A stretch of DNA of 54,281 nt, taken from the NCBI GenBank assembly GCA_903921725.1, contig CAIXRA010000071.1:1-54281 (forward strand). The letters run 5' to 3'. Below are positions 33,154-41,932 of the stretch, one piece after another (positions within the stretch are counted from its first letter, which is position 1; each line of letters starts with the position of its first letter). This stretch comes from an uncultured Lentisphaerota bacterium (GTDB lineage: Bacteria > Verrucomicrobiota > Lentisphaeria > Oligosphaerales > CAITYL01). The notes under the pieces are model-generated. The model searched no databases. It was not told the origin of the DNA and worked only from the letters and a program-made list of their open reading frames with translations. The translations under genes and the position numbers were made by a program.

Positions 33154-33650
33154 CCCCAAAAATGCAGCAACCCATAGAGATACAGGGAAAAACCAGCCTG
33201 CGGCGGGGAAGCCGCGAGGGACTGGCCCGGCGGCGGCCGACACCGAGCAAGCCAGTCTGTACTACTCTCCCCGGCGCGACCGTCAAACGACCATCGGCGG
33301 GAATGGAGGGAGCCAACGGCACCCGTTACCGCTCCCTGACGGTACCCGGTTCCACTCCCGCGCTCCGCCCTCTCTGCCTTCGCTGTCGCGTCCGCCAGTA
33401 GCAACAGCAACGTCCGCGCAACCTCCACCCGCCACCCCAGAAATAACAAAGGACTCCATCCGTCGATGTCCTTCCCCCACCTCTATGACTTGGCAATTAC
33501 CTTGGACACCCCGGACAGCCCCCCATCTTCCATAATTATCCACATCCATTTTCCCTTACTAAGAAAGAAAAATGGGAGAAAGAAAAACAGGTCCAACAGG
33601 CTGCGGTGCCGAGGTTTGGCGAACGCCCTGTCAACCGGTTTTCGTTCTCC

Positions 33651-35375
33651 TTACTTCGGCTCGGATTGGACGAGTTTCTGCATCTCGGCGACGACGGTGT
33701 CCTTGTCGAGCAGTTCGGAGCGCTTGCCCCAGTCGCGCTTCTTGAACTCAACCTTGTTTTCCGGGAGCGATTTGGGGGAAATGATGAGGCGCAGCGGAGC
33801 GCCGATCAGGTCGGCGTCGGCGAAGGCGAACCCCGCCTTCTCGCCGCGGTCGTCGAAGAGCACTTCGATGCCGGCGGCCTGAAGGTCGGCGTAGAGCTTG
33901 TCGGCGGCGGCCTTCACTTCCGGCTGGCCGTAGTTTAGCGCGACGAGGTGCAACTGGTATGGCGCGATGCTCATCGGCCAGGTCGGGCCGTACTGGTCGT
34001 GGTTCTGCTCAATCACCGCCGCCATGGTGCGGCCGACGCCGATGCCGTAGCAGCCCATGACCGCCGGCTTCGCCTTGCCGTTCTGGTCGAGGAAGTTGAC
34101 GCCCATCTTCTCGGAGTAGCGCGTGCCGAGCTGGAAGATGTTGCCGACCTCGATGCCGCGCTTCTCGATCAACGGCTCGCCGGTGACGGGGCACGGCTCG
34201 CCGGCCTTCACGGTGCGGATGTCGGCGACGGTGCAGGTTGCCGGATCGAAGTCGCGCCCGAAGTTGAAGTTGCGGTAGTGGAAATTCTCCTTGTTCGCGC
34301 CGATGATGAGGTTCGAGGACTCCGCGGCGGAATGGTCGAACACGACCTTGATCTTCTTGCAGTCGAGGCCGTAGGGGGAGACGTAGCCGGGGCAGCCGCC
34401 GGCGGCGCGGATCTGCTCGTCGTTCGCGAACGCGATGTCGCCGCGGCCGATCGCCTTCTTCAGCTTGACCTCGTTGATCTCCAGGTCGCCGCGGACCATG
34501 GCCAGCACGAGCTGGCCGTCGCCGGTGGCGTAGCAGACGCACTTGCCGGAGTCCTGTAGGCGGGTGCCGAGGAAGGCGGCGATTTCCTCGATCTTCTGCG
34601 CGTTCGGCGTCTGGATCTCCTCCATCGGCAGCGGCGGATTCTTTTCAAAGACCAGCGTGCTCTCGGCGATCTCGCGGTTCGCCTTGTAGCGGCCGTCGGG
34701 GGAGACGAAAAGCGTGTCCTCGCCGCAGTCGGCGACGGCCATGAACTCGTGCGCGAGTTTGCCGCCGATCATGCCGGTGTCGGACTTGATCGAGATGCAG
34801 TCCTTCAGCCCGACGCGGCGGAAGATGTTCTCATAGGCCTGATGGACGCGGTCGTAGTAGGCGGCCAGGCACTCGGGCGTGGCGTGGAAGGAGTAGGCGT
34901 CCTTCATGGTGAACTCGCGGACGCGGATCAGGCCGCCGCGGGGGCGCGCCTCGTCGCGGTACTTCGTCTGGATCTGGTAGAGCATGCTCGGAAGCTGCTT
35001 GTAGGAGGTGATTTCCGTCCGGGCGAGGTGGCAGACCGCCTCCTCGTGCGTCATCGCCAGCACCATCGGCTTGCCGTTGCGGTCCTTGAAGCGGAGCAGC
35101 TCCGGCCCGATGGTCTGCGCGCGGCCCGACTCCTCCCACAGCTCCTGCGGCTGGATCACCGGCATCAGGACCTCCTGCCCCTCGACGGCGTCCATCTCCT
35201 CGCGGATGATCTTTTCAATCTTCGCGACCACGCGCTTGCCCAGCGGCAGCAGCGAATAGATGCCGGTGGAAAGCGGGCGCGCATAGCCGCCGCGGATGAT
35301 GAAGATGTGGCTGGAGGACTGGGCGTCCCGGGGGGCGTCCTTCAGACGCTGGCCGACAAGCTGCGAAAGGCGCAT
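33651..35375 (-). CDS. proS: Prolyl-tRNA synthetase, bacterial type
   Basis: Charges tRNA-Pro in the cytoplasm. 574 residues, the usual bacterial length. The class II core has motif 1 around GKRVVAKIEKIIREEMDA, motif 2 as YRDEARPRGGLIRVREFTMKD, and motif 3 as GCYGIGVGRTMAAVIEQ. Between motifs 2 and 3 lies the YbaK-like editing insertion (KCVCYATGDGQLVLAMVRGD). The C-terminal anticodon-binding domain is LHLVALNYGQPEV ... LFDDRGEKAGFAFADADLIG. Start ATG 35375 matches the conserved beginning MRLSQ; a CGGAA array, not a standard ribosome binding site, precedes it. Confidence 0.97.
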   Translation of the reverse strand: MRLSQLVGQRLKDAPRDAQSSSHIFIIRGGYARPLSTGIYSLLPLGKRVVAKIEKIIREEMDAVEGQEVLMPVIQPQELWEESGRAQTIGPELLRFKDRNGKPMVLAMTHEEAVCHLARTEITSYKQLPSMLYQIQTKYRDEARPRGGLIRVREFTMKDAYSFHATPECLAAYYDRVHQAYENIFRRVGLKDCISIKSDTGMIGGKLAHEFMAVADCGEDTLFVSPDGRYKANREIAESTLVFEKNPPLPMEEIQTPNAQKIEEIAAFLGTRLQDSGKCVCYATGDGQLVLAMVRGDLEINEVKLKKAIGRGDIAFANDEQIRAAGGCPGYVSPYGLDCKKIKVVFDHSAAESSNLIIGANKENFHYRNFNFGRDFDPATCTVADIRTVKAGEPCPVTGEPLIEKRGIEVGNIFQLGTRYSEKMGVNFLDQNGKAKPAVMGCYGIGVGRTMAAVIEQNHDQYGPTWPMSIAPYQLHLVALNYGQPEVKAAADKLYADLQAAGIEVLFDDRGEKAGFAFADADLIGAPLRLIISPKSLPENKVEFKKRDWGKRSELLDKDTVVAEMQKLVQSEPK

Positions 35376-35420
35376 GGTTTCGTTCCGTTTCCGTTCTGTT
35401 CCGTCTCTGTTCCGTATTCC
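35376..35420 (-). repeat. CGGAAC array ending at the proS start
   Basis: On the minus strand, ACGGAACAGAGACGGAACAG and AACGGAAACGGAACGAAACC run straight into the start codon. This is the fourth start codon in the window preceded by this repeat family. Confidence 0.65.
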
Positions 35421-35569
35421 GCACCCGGATGCCGCGCGAAGCCCGCACGGCAACCCCTGCGCCGGCGTAGACGCCCGCGGGAGGATGCGGAAAAATCAAG
35501 GAGGTCTGAACATAATGGAACCGCCCCGCTTTTCAATGGCGCGGGGACAGGCTCCGGCGGACGGCGGGG

Positions 35570-35953
35570 TCAGTTGCCGACGGCTTCAAGGTCGGCCATG
35601 CGCTTCTGGATCTTCCCCGTCCACTCGTGCCCGGGGAATGCCTGCAGGAAGGCGTTGTACCACTGCCGAGCCTCGGGGTATTTGCAGTCTTTCTCGTAGC
35701 AGTAGCCGATGAGGAAGTACACGCGGTCCCGGCGCGGATAAGCGGGGAAGGTCTGGTTCGCCTTCAGCAGAATCTCCAGCGCGCCCGAGTACACCGTGGC
35801 GTAGGTCATCGCCTGCGCGGATGTCACCGCCACCCCTGGAGCCCACGGCTTCTCCGGATGCGCAAACGCCTGCTTCGCCCCCAGCGTCGCCAGCGGTACC
35901 ACCGAAATCACCAGCAGGAACACGGGGATTACAATCCAAAGCACAAATTTCAT
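35570..35953 (-). CDS. Small membrane-anchored TPR-like protein
   Basis: A 127-residue protein with one N-terminal membrane segment (FVLWIVIPVFLLVISVVPLA) and a TPR-like helix pair: YSGALEILLKANQTFPAYPR, YFLIGYCYEKDCKYPEARQW, then YNAFLQAFPGHEW. The repeat resembles YbgF or BamD-type TPRs in periplasmic proteins. Start ATG 35953 has AGGAGG six bases upstream. The metallo-beta-lactamase-fold gene ends 37 bases before it, so the two are probably one operon. Confidence 0.75.
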   Translation of the reverse strand: MKFVLWIVIPVFLLVISVVPLATLGAKQAFAHPEKPWAPGVAVTSAQAMTYATVYSGALEILLKANQTFPAYPRRDRVYFLIGYCYEKDCKYPEARQWYNAFLQAFPGHEWTGKIQKRMADLEAVGN

Positions 35954-35990
35954 CTTGTCCTCCTGCTTTGACGCGCACCCAAAAAACCGT

Positions 35991-36827
35991 TCACCACGCC
36001 GTGTGGTTCCCCGAAAGCCGCACCATCCCACCCTCGCGCGCCCAGCGGACCGGTTCCGCGGCGGACACCAGCTCCTCCAGCTCCTCGTCGGTTCTTGCCG
36101 GATGATGGTGCATGACCATCATGCGCCCCACGCCGCAGCGTGCGGAAAAATCCCGCGCCTGCGTCCAGGAACTGTGCCCCCAGCCGGCATGCCGCGACAG
36201 TTCCTCATCCGTATAGGTGCCGTCCATCAGCGCCAATCCGGCGGGATACGGTTCGCGCAGCAGCCGCTCCAGCCCCGGATGCACCGAGACGGCCCCCAGC
36301 TCGACGTCGGTGGCCACCACGACCGCACTACTCCCGCTGTCGAACCGATACGCCGTGCAGCCCTGCGGATGCGCCACCGGCGCCCAGGAAACCGTCATCC
36401 CCAGCTCCGGCAGTTCGCGCACGCCCTGCGACGGCATGACCTCGAACCCCACGCGCGCCGCCAGCGCCTCAAACGGAACCGGATGCAGCGGGGGCGCCAT
36501 CAGCGCTTTCACCGTCGGCTCCAAGTCCGGACGCGCCGCGTGCCAGCGGACGCCGCACTCCGCGCTGTATAGCGGCGCAAAGGAGAACAGCCCCAGCAGA
36601 TGGTCCATGTGCAGATGCGTCTGGAAAATCTCGAACTGGCGGACGCCGCGCGCCAGAAAATCCCGCGCCGCCGGCACCGCGCCGCTGCCCATGTCCACCA
36701 GCACGGAGGGGAATCCGTCGACCCCCACCTCGATGCAGGTGGTATGGTTCCCGAATTCCGTGCTCGCCTGAAATGGCGCACTGTTACCGCGCACACCCCA
36801 GAGCCGGATTTGCAGCACGCCGTCCAT
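35991..36827 (-). CDS. Metallo-beta-lactamase-fold hydrolase
   Basis: A 278-residue hydrolase with WGVRGNSAPFQASTEFGNHT, the metal motif QTHLHMDHLLGL (H-x-H-x-D-H), AHPQGCTAYRFDS, VVVATDVELG and a final MVMHHHPARTDEEL. The opening VRGN...T-x-x-F-G-x-x-T-x-C group resembles phosphodiesterase-type members of the fold (PhnP/RNase Z side) rather than lactamases. The substrate is unknown. I prefer ATG 36827 (AGGGGG nine bases before it); ATG 36863 and GTG 36875 are alternatives. A promoter lies at 36883-36910. Confidence 0.85.
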   Translation of the reverse strand: MDGVLQIRLWGVRGNSAPFQASTEFGNHTTCIEVGVDGFPSVLVDMGSGAVPAARDFLARGVRQFEIFQTHLHMDHLLGLFSFAPLYSAECGVRWHAARPDLEPTVKALMAPPLHPVPFEALAARVGFEVMPSQGVRELPELGMTVSWAPVAHPQGCTAYRFDSGSSAVVVATDVELGAVSVHPGLERLLREPYPAGLALMDGTYTDEELSRHAGWGHSSWTQARDFSARCGVGRMMVMHHHPARTDEELEELVSAAEPVRWAREGGMVRLSGNHTAW

Positions 36828-36882
36828 CGAACCAGACCCCCTTTTTTCGGCCGTCGCCGACATCCTCGCGTTCACGCCTTAA

Positions 36883-36910
36883 ATATTGCACGGTCCGCAG
36901 CTTTTCACAA
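36883..36910 (-). promoter_or_regulatory. Promoter TTGTGA-N16-CAATAT
   Basis: On the minus strand TTGTGAAAAGCTGCGGACCG then TGCAATATT. The promoter before ntpG (50041-50068) has the same -35, the same spacer length, the same CCGTG before the -10 and the same -10. The two are clearly related. Confidence 0.7.
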
Positions 36911-36954
36911 ATGGCACGCCCCACACGCCCCACACGCCCCGCCGCGCCTCACAC
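36911..36954 (+). repeat. CACACGCCCC array
   Basis: GCACGCCCCACACGCCCCAC followed by ACGCCCCGCCGCGCCTCACA lies between ntpD and the MBL gene promoter and overlaps the stop of ntpD. Confidence 0.55.
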
Positions 36955-37587
36955 CGTGCCGTCCTCCCTCTCCGCAAGCTGCTTCTTCACCAGCTTCATC
37001 ACGAAGAACGAATCCAGCTCCTTGCCCTCCAGCGTTTCGCCGATGAACTTCACCGTGTCGCGGTACGACGGGATGAAGAGCTGTTCGAGCGCGTTCACCC
37101 GCCGCTGCGTCTTCTTCAGCTCCAGCGCCAGCTTCCAGACCGACGTCTCCAGATCCGCCATCGCCGACACCGCCGCCAGCAGTTCCAGAAATTCACGCAT
37201 CACCTGGTCCGTCAGCGCGTCCGAACCGGCAAATCCGAACTTCGCCGACGGTTTCGCCGCCTCCGCGCCGACCTCCGGCACGCGCACCCCCGCCGTCACC
37301 CGGCTCCCCGCCTTCACACTGTGCGGATAGCGCACCCCCGCCGCCAGTGACGCCAGCCGGTGCGCGCCGGTGCGCGCGATCGCCCTGCGCAGCGTCGCGT
37401 ACGCCGTCGCCTGCGAACTCCGCAGCCGCGCCTGCGCCACGCGCACCTCCTCCATGCGCCGCATCAGCTCGATCACCAGGATCTCGCGCTTCTGATCCAG
37501 CAGCCCGAACCCCTCCGCCGCCAGCGCCAGATCGCGCTTCACCTGCAACAGATTGCTCTTCGTCGGCGCGATGTTCAGCTTGGCCAT
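36949..37587 (-). CDS. ntpD: V-type ATP synthase/ATPase subunit D (central stalk)
   Basis: The rotor shaft that turns inside the A3B3 ring. The 212 residues open with the subunit D signature IAPTKSNLLQVKRDLALAAE, continue with FGLLDQKREILVIELMRRM, and end with the long antiparallel helix RRVNALEQLFIPSYRDTVKF. The length is normal. It is the last gene of the operon, now separated from ntpB by an ORF6N gene on the other strand. The first 26 codons are present a second time at 38241-38318. The gene upstream of its start is AT-rich foreign DNA, so it may depend on read-through. Confidence 0.95.
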   Translation of the reverse strand: MAKLNIAPTKSNLLQVKRDLALAAEGFGLLDQKREILVIELMRRMEEVRVAQARLRSSQATAYATLRRAIARTGAHRLASLAAGVRYPHSVKAGSRVTAGVRVPEVGAEAAKPSAKFGFAGSDALTDQVMREFLELLAAVSAMADLETSVWKLALELKKTQRRVNALEQLFIPSYRDTVKFIGETLEGKELDSFFVMKLVKKQLAEREDGTV

Positions 37588-37697
37588 GGTTTCAATCCCC
37601 GTCCATGAACTTCACTATTCTTACGAACATGTAAATATCTATGACCATGCGCTATATTGGCGGAAGGCTAATAAATAACAGCCAAATGGAGATTCCC

Positions 37698-38237
37698 ATG
37701 CTTGACTCCAACAACAAAAACCATGCAATCATGCCACCTCCCGCCAGTATTGCTCCGTTGATTCTCCATGTGCGCGGACAAAAAGTAATGTTGGACTACG
37801 ACTTGGCCAAGCTCTATTCCGTTGAAACCCGGGCATTGAAGCAGGCCGTTCACCGAAATTCTGATAGGTTCCCCGATGATTTCATGTTTACCTTGGACGC
37901 GAACGAGATCAACCACCTGGTGTCACAAAATGTGATACCAGGACGCGGCAAGCTTGGCGGTGCGGCACCAATGGCGTTCACGGAACAAGGCGTAGCCATG
38001 CTTTCCAGCGTATTGCGGAGTCCGCGCGCCGTCCAGGTCAACATTGCCATCATGCGCGCATTCGTCCGTCTCCGGGAACTGCTGGCGACCCACAAGGATT
38101 TGGCCCAACGCCTTGACGAACTGGAGAATCGTTACGACGAACAATTCAAAATGGTGTTTGACGCCATCCGCCAACTCATGAAACCGCCGCCCGTGCCTCC
38201 CACGAAACGCATCGGGTTCCGGCATGATCAAGATTAA
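37698..38237 (+). CDS. ORF6N-domain DNA-binding protein, inserted
   Basis: A 179-residue protein with the ORF6N (KilA-N related) domain near the N-terminus: [84 protein letters not shown] coiled-coil tail follows ([20 protein letters not shown]). The domain is typical of phage and mobile-element proteins of unclear function. ATG 37698 has GGAG six bases before it. GC is visibly lower than its neighbours, it runs against the ATPase operon, and it is bracketed by two copies of the ntpD 5' end. All three point to acquisition. Confidence 0.9.
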   Translation: MLDSNNKNHAIMPPPASIAPLILHVRGQKVMLDYDLAKLYSVETRALKQAVHRNSDRFPDDFMFTLDANEINHLVSQNVIPGRGKLGGAAPMAFTEQGVAMLSSVLRSPRAVQVNIAIMRAFVRLRELLATHKDLAQRLDELENRYDEQFKMVFDAIRQLMKPPPVPPTKRIGFRHDQD

Positions 38238-38240
38238 CTC

Positions 38241-38318
38241 CCCCTCCGCCGCCAGCGCCAAGTCGCGCTTGACCCGCAACAGGTTGCTCTTCGTCGGCGC
38301 TATGTTCAGCTTGGCCAT
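38241..38318 (-). pseudogene. Duplicated 5' fragment of ntpD
   Basis: Encodes MAKLNIAPTKSNLLRVKRDL then ALAAEG and then leaves the family sequence. Against the intact ntpD it differs at six bases in 78, five of them silent and one Gln to Arg. Silent-biased divergence means both copies were under selection as full genes before this one was truncated. It keeps the native position after ntpB. Confidence 0.9.
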
Positions 38319-38334
38319 GGTCCGAACCCCTCAG

Positions 38335-38440
38335 AAGCATCCACAGATTTCACAGACATCTTCGATAACCGCCGATAGCCACCGATAACCGTCGAGGGCC
38401 GTCGGCTTCCCACCGTCACACTGCCACACCGTCATACCGT
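38335..38440 (+). repeat. Three stacked arrays at the 3' end of ntpB
   Basis: An ATCCACAGATTTCACAG unit, a CGATAACCGCCGATAGCC array, and a CACCGTCACACTGCCACACC array that overlaps the last ntpB codons (ERYDGVAV). The 28 bases 38383-38410 match 39971-39998 on the 5' side of ntpB at 27 positions. Confidence 0.75.
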
Positions 38441-39807
38441 TCTTTCAACTCCTCCTCCGTCAGCCGGTACAGCTCCGCGCGCGGCAGGATTTTCAGCAGT
38501 TCCCAGCCGAGGTCGAGGCTTTGCTCGATGCTGCGGTTCTCCTCCTCGCCCTGCGTCACCAGCCGCCGCTCGAACTCCTCGCCGAACTTCATGTACAGCT
38601 TGTCCAGCGGGCTCAGCTCCTCCTCGCCGATCACCGACGCCAGCGCGCGGATCTCCTTCACCTTCGAATAGCACGCGAACAGCTGCGAGGCGACATGCGG
38701 ATGGTCGTCGCGCGTCAGCCCCTTGCCGATGCCGTCCTTCATCAGGCGCGACAGCGACGGCAACCCCGCCACCGGCGGATAAATCCCGCGCTGGAACATC
38801 TCACGGTTCAGCACGATCTGTCCTTCTGTGATGTAGCCGGTCAGGTCGGGCACCGGATGCGAGATGTCGTCGCTCGGCATGGTCAGGATTGCCATCTGCG
38901 TCACCGATCCCGCCCCCCCGGCCACGCGCCCGGCCCGCTCGTAGATGGACGCCAGGTCGCTGTAGAGGTAACCGGGGTAGCCCTTGCGGCTCGGGATCTC
39001 CCCGCGCGCCGTCGCAATCTCGCGCAGCGCCTCGCAGTAGTTCGTCATGTCGGTCAGCAGCACCAGCACATGCATCCCCTGCTCGAACGCCAGATACTCG
39101 GCGAAAGTCAGCGCGGCGCGCGGCGTCACCAGCCGCTCCACCGACGGATCGTCCGCCAGGCTCAGGAACATCGTCACGTTCCCCGACACACCGCTGCGCT
39201 CGAACGAGTCGATGAAGAAGCGCGCCACGTCGTACTTCACCCCCATCGCCGCGAACACAATGGCAAACGGCTGGTCGCCCTTCCCCAGCAGCCGCGCCTG
39301 GCGCGCGATCTGCGCCGCCATCCGGTTGTGCGGCAGGCCGTTGCCGGAGAAGATCGGCAGCTTCTGCCCCCGCACGATCGAGTTCATCAGGTCGATTGCC
39401 GAAATGCCGGTCTGGATGAAGTCCCGCGGATACTCGCGGGCGTACGGATTCAGCGGCAGCCCGTTCACGTCGCGCCGCTCGCTTGTCAGCACCTCCGGCA
39501 GGCCGTCCTTCGGCCGCCCCAGACCGTCGAACACGCGCCCGAGCATCTCCTTCGACACCGGAATCTCCAGCCCGGTGCCGAGGAAGCGCGCCCGCGTCCC
39601 CGATGTTGACAGCCCCGTTGTGCCGGAAAATACCTGCACCACCGCCATACCACGCCCGACCTCCAGCACCTGCCCGATGCGCGGCGAGCCGTCCGGCGCC
39701 GTGATCTCCACAATCTCCGCGTAGCCGACATCACACACGCCGTCAATCACGAACAGCGGCCCGTCCAGCTTGCGAAGCCCGCAATATTCAAGCCCGGTTT
39801 GGTTCAT
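38416..39807 (-). CDS. ntpB: V-type ATP synthase/ATPase subunit B
   Basis: Non-catalytic nucleotide-binding subunit of the A3B3 ring. 463 residues, normal length. Diagnostic blocks: [52 protein letters not shown] (with no Walker A lysine, as in all B subunits), [54 protein letters not shown]. The start ATG 39807 fits the conserved beginning. Its last five codons are contributed by a GGTGTGGC repeat array. Repeat arrays flank the gene on both sides. Confidence 0.96.
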   Translation of the reverse strand: MNQTGLEYCGLRKLDGPLFVIDGVCDVGYAEIVEITAPDGSPRIGQVLEVGRGMAVVQVFSGTTGLSTSGTRARFLGTGLEIPVSKEMLGRVFDGLGRPKDGLPEVLTSERRDVNGLPLNPYAREYPRDFIQTGISAIDLMNSIVRGQKLPIFSGNGLPHNRMAAQIARQARLLGKGDQPFAIVFAAMGVKYDVARFFIDSFERSGVSGNVTMFLSLADDPSVERLVTPRAALTFAEYLAFEQGMHVLVLLTDMTNYCEALREIATARGEIPSRKGYPGYLYSDLASIYERAGRVAGGAGSVTQMAILTMPSDDISHPVPDLTGYITEGQIVLNREMFQRGIYPPVAGLPSLSRLMKDGIGKGLTRDDHPHVASQLFACYSKVKEIRALASVIGEEELSPLDKLYMKFGEEFERRLVTQGEEENRSIEQSLDLGWELLKILPRAELYRLTEEELKERYDGVAV

Positions 39808-39825
39808 GGCACAACTCCCGCCTTG

Positions 39826-39912
39826 ACGCGCCCCGCCGGGGCACAACTTTATTTTTGCCTTTTTCCTGGGGTTGCACCCCAGGCTAACCAACGCTCGGCC
39901 CCGCTGGGGCGA
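39826..39912 (-). repeat. Copy of the hairpin-rich dispersed element
   Basis: CTTTTTCCTGGGGTTGCACC, CCAGGCTAACC, GGCCCCGCTGGGGCG matches, in the opposite orientation, the tandem element at 54021-54281 (GCCCCAACGGGGC, CCTGGGGCAGCGCCCCAGG, AAAAAG). It lies just upstream of ntpB. Confidence 0.65.
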
Positions 39913-40060
39913 ACACCGACACGGACAATCACGGACGGACACGGACTTTCCTGATTTTTTCGATATCCATCGATAACCGTCGAGGGCAGTCGGCTTCCTT
40001 CGATGCTATCGATGCCATCGGATTCTTGGATTCCATGGATTCCTCGGATTCCTCCCTCAC
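39913..40060 (+). repeat. Stacked arrays between ntpA and ntpB
   Basis: Three families in a row: ACACGGA units (ACACCGACACGGACAATCAC), CGATAACC units (CGATATCCATCGATAACCG), and GGATTC units (CGGATTCTTGGATTCCATGG). The whole ntpA-ntpB gap (39808-40067) consists of repeats. Confidence 0.75.
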
Positions 40061-40067
40061 GCTCCCT

Positions 40068-41825
40068 TCACTTCCCCATCTCTTCAAAATCCGCTTCCAT
40101 GCGCTTGTACAACTCTTCAAACTTCGCCGGTTCGCCGTTGGCGATGTTGTTCTTCATCCGCAGCACCGCCTCGTAGCACGGAATCTTGCGCACCTCCGCC
40201 ACCGTGCCGCCCGCCTTCACGCACGCCTGCGCGCGCTCCTGGAAACGCACCAGGATCCGCATCATCGCCGTCTGCTTCTCCGGCGAGCAGTACATGTCCA
40301 CCGTATCGAATGAGTTCTGCTGCAGAAAGGCGTTCTTCACCAGCTCCGCCGTGAAGAGCACCAGCTGCTGCCCCGGCGGCAGCGCGTCCGGCCCCACCAG
40401 GCGCGCGATGCGCCGCAGCTTGTTCTCCTGCTGCAAGAGCTCCATCAGCGCCAGCCGGTGCGCCGGCCAGTCCGGATTCCGCACCAGCCACCACGCCGTG
40501 ATGTCCGGCAGGTACTCGCTGTAACTGTCCAGCCAGCTGATCGCCGGATAATGCCGCGCGTTCGCCAGATCACGGTCCAGCGCCCAGAAACAGCGGATGA
40601 AGCGCGACGTGTGCTGCGTCACCGGCTCCGAGAAATCTCCCCCCGGCGGCGACACCGCGCCGACCACGCTCACCGACGCCTCGTCGCCGTTCAGCGTCCG
40701 CACCTTGCCCGCGCGCTCGTAAAACTCCGCCAGCCGCGTCGGCAGGTACGCCGGAAACCCCTCGTCCGCCGGCATCTCCTCCAGCCGCCCCGACAGCTCC
40801 CGCAGCGCCTCCGCCCAGCGCGACGTCGAGTCCGCCATCACCGCCACGTTGTACCCCATGTCCCGGAAATACTCGGCAATCGTGATCCCCGTGTAAATGC
40901 TCACCTCGCGCGCCGCCACCGGCATGTTCGACGTGTTCGCAATCATCACCGTGCGCTCCATCATCGAGCGCCCCGTGCGCGGGTCAATCAGCTCCGGGAA
41001 CTGCTTCAGCACGTCCGTCATCTCGTTCCCGCGCTCGCCGCAGCCGATGTACACGATCACGTCCGCGGACGACCACTTCGCCAGCGCGTGCTGCGTCATC
41101 GTCTTCCCCGTGCCGAACCCGCCCGGGATCGCCGCCGTGCCGCCCGCCGCGATCGGAAAGAAGGTGTCCACGATCCGCAGCCCCGTCAGCATCGGCTGCG
41201 TCATCGGCACCCGCCCCAGCGACGGCCGCTGCTTCCGCGCCGGCCACACCTGCACCATGGTGAACTCACGCACCGCGCCGCCGTTCGCCGGCTCCAGCTT
41301 CAGCACCACCGCGGAGTTCGCATACTCCCCCGCCGGGGCAATCTCCGCCACCCGTCCCTCCGCGTCCGGCGGCACCGGCAGCCGTAGCTTGATCGCCAGC
41401 GTCTCCTGCACCTCCGCATACACCTGACCCGGCTTCAGCACCTCCCCGACCTTCACCAGCGGCGTGAACGGCCACTTCCGCGCCGCGTCCAGCGGCACCG
41501 TCTTCTCCCCGCGCCGGATGTAGAAACCACTGTGCTTCATGATGGCCGGCAGCGGCCGCTGGATGCCGTCGTAGATGCTCCCCAAAAGCCCCGGCCCGAG
41601 CGCGACCGACAGCGGCCGCCCCGTCGCAGCCACCGGCTCACCCGGCTTCAGCCCGCCCGTGTTCTCATAGACCTGGATCGTCGCCAGGTCGTCCTTCAGC
41701 CGGATAATCTCCCCGATCAGCCGCAGGTCGCCCACCTCGACCACCTCCAGCATCCCGGCCGCGCGCATCCCCTCCGCCTCCACAATCGGCCCGTTGATCC
41801 GCACGATCTTGCCCGTGATGTTCAT
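40068..41825 (-). CDS. ntpA: V-type ATP synthase/ATPase catalytic subunit A
   Basis: Catalytic subunit of the A3B3 ring. 585 residues, normal length. It begins GKIVRINGPIVEAEGM and has the non-homologous region with GGLKPGEPVAATGRPLSVAL and LGPGLLGSIYDGIQRPL. The P-loop IPGGFGTGKTMTQHALAKW is near residue 235, followed by YIGCGERGNEMTDVL with the catalytic Glu, VMADSTSRWAEALRELSGRL and EMPADEGFPAYL. Direction (ATP synthesis or ion pumping) cannot be read from sequence. Start ATG 41825 matches the family beginning. Confidence 0.97.
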   Translation of the reverse strand: MNITGKIVRINGPIVEAEGMRAAGMLEVVEVGDLRLIGEIIRLKDDLATIQVYENTGGLKPGEPVAATGRPLSVALGPGLLGSIYDGIQRPLPAIMKHSGFYIRRGEKTVPLDAARKWPFTPLVKVGEVLKPGQVYAEVQETLAIKLRLPVPPDAEGRVAEIAPAGEYANSAVVLKLEPANGGAVREFTMVQVWPARKQRPSLGRVPMTQPMLTGLRIVDTFFPIAAGGTAAIPGGFGTGKTMTQHALAKWSSADVIVYIGCGERGNEMTDVLKQFPELIDPRTGRSMMERTVMIANTSNMPVAAREVSIYTGITIAEYFRDMGYNVAVMADSTSRWAEALRELSGRLEEMPADEGFPAYLPTRLAEFYERAGKVRTLNGDEASVSVVGAVSPPGGDFSEPVTQHTSRFIRCFWALDRDLANARHYPAISWLDSYSEYLPDITAWWLVRNPDWPAHRLALMELLQQENKLRRIARLVGPDALPPGQQLVLFTAELVKNAFLQQNSFDTVDMYCSPEKQTAMMRILVRFQERAQACVKAGGTVAEVRKIPCYEAVLRMKNNIANGEPAKFEELYKRMEADFEEMGK

Positions 41826-41932
41826 GCAACATCCCCTGTCTGATATCTGTTGCCTGCTATCAACCATTGCCCATCTTATAGCAAAGACACGCCTGCACCG
41901 ACTGCCACAAAAAGCTTATCGCAATCATAAAC

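Noticed and set aside
33154..33650. RNase P RNA, tmRNA or SRP RNA in the gap upstream of tRNA-Gln
   Set aside because: None of the conserved core sequences of these RNAs could be found on either strand.
37923..38318. 131-residue minus-strand frame beginning like ntpD as a real protein
   Set aside because: Only the first 26 codons belong to ntpD; the rest is antisense to the ORF6N gene. Annotated as a pseudogene stump instead.
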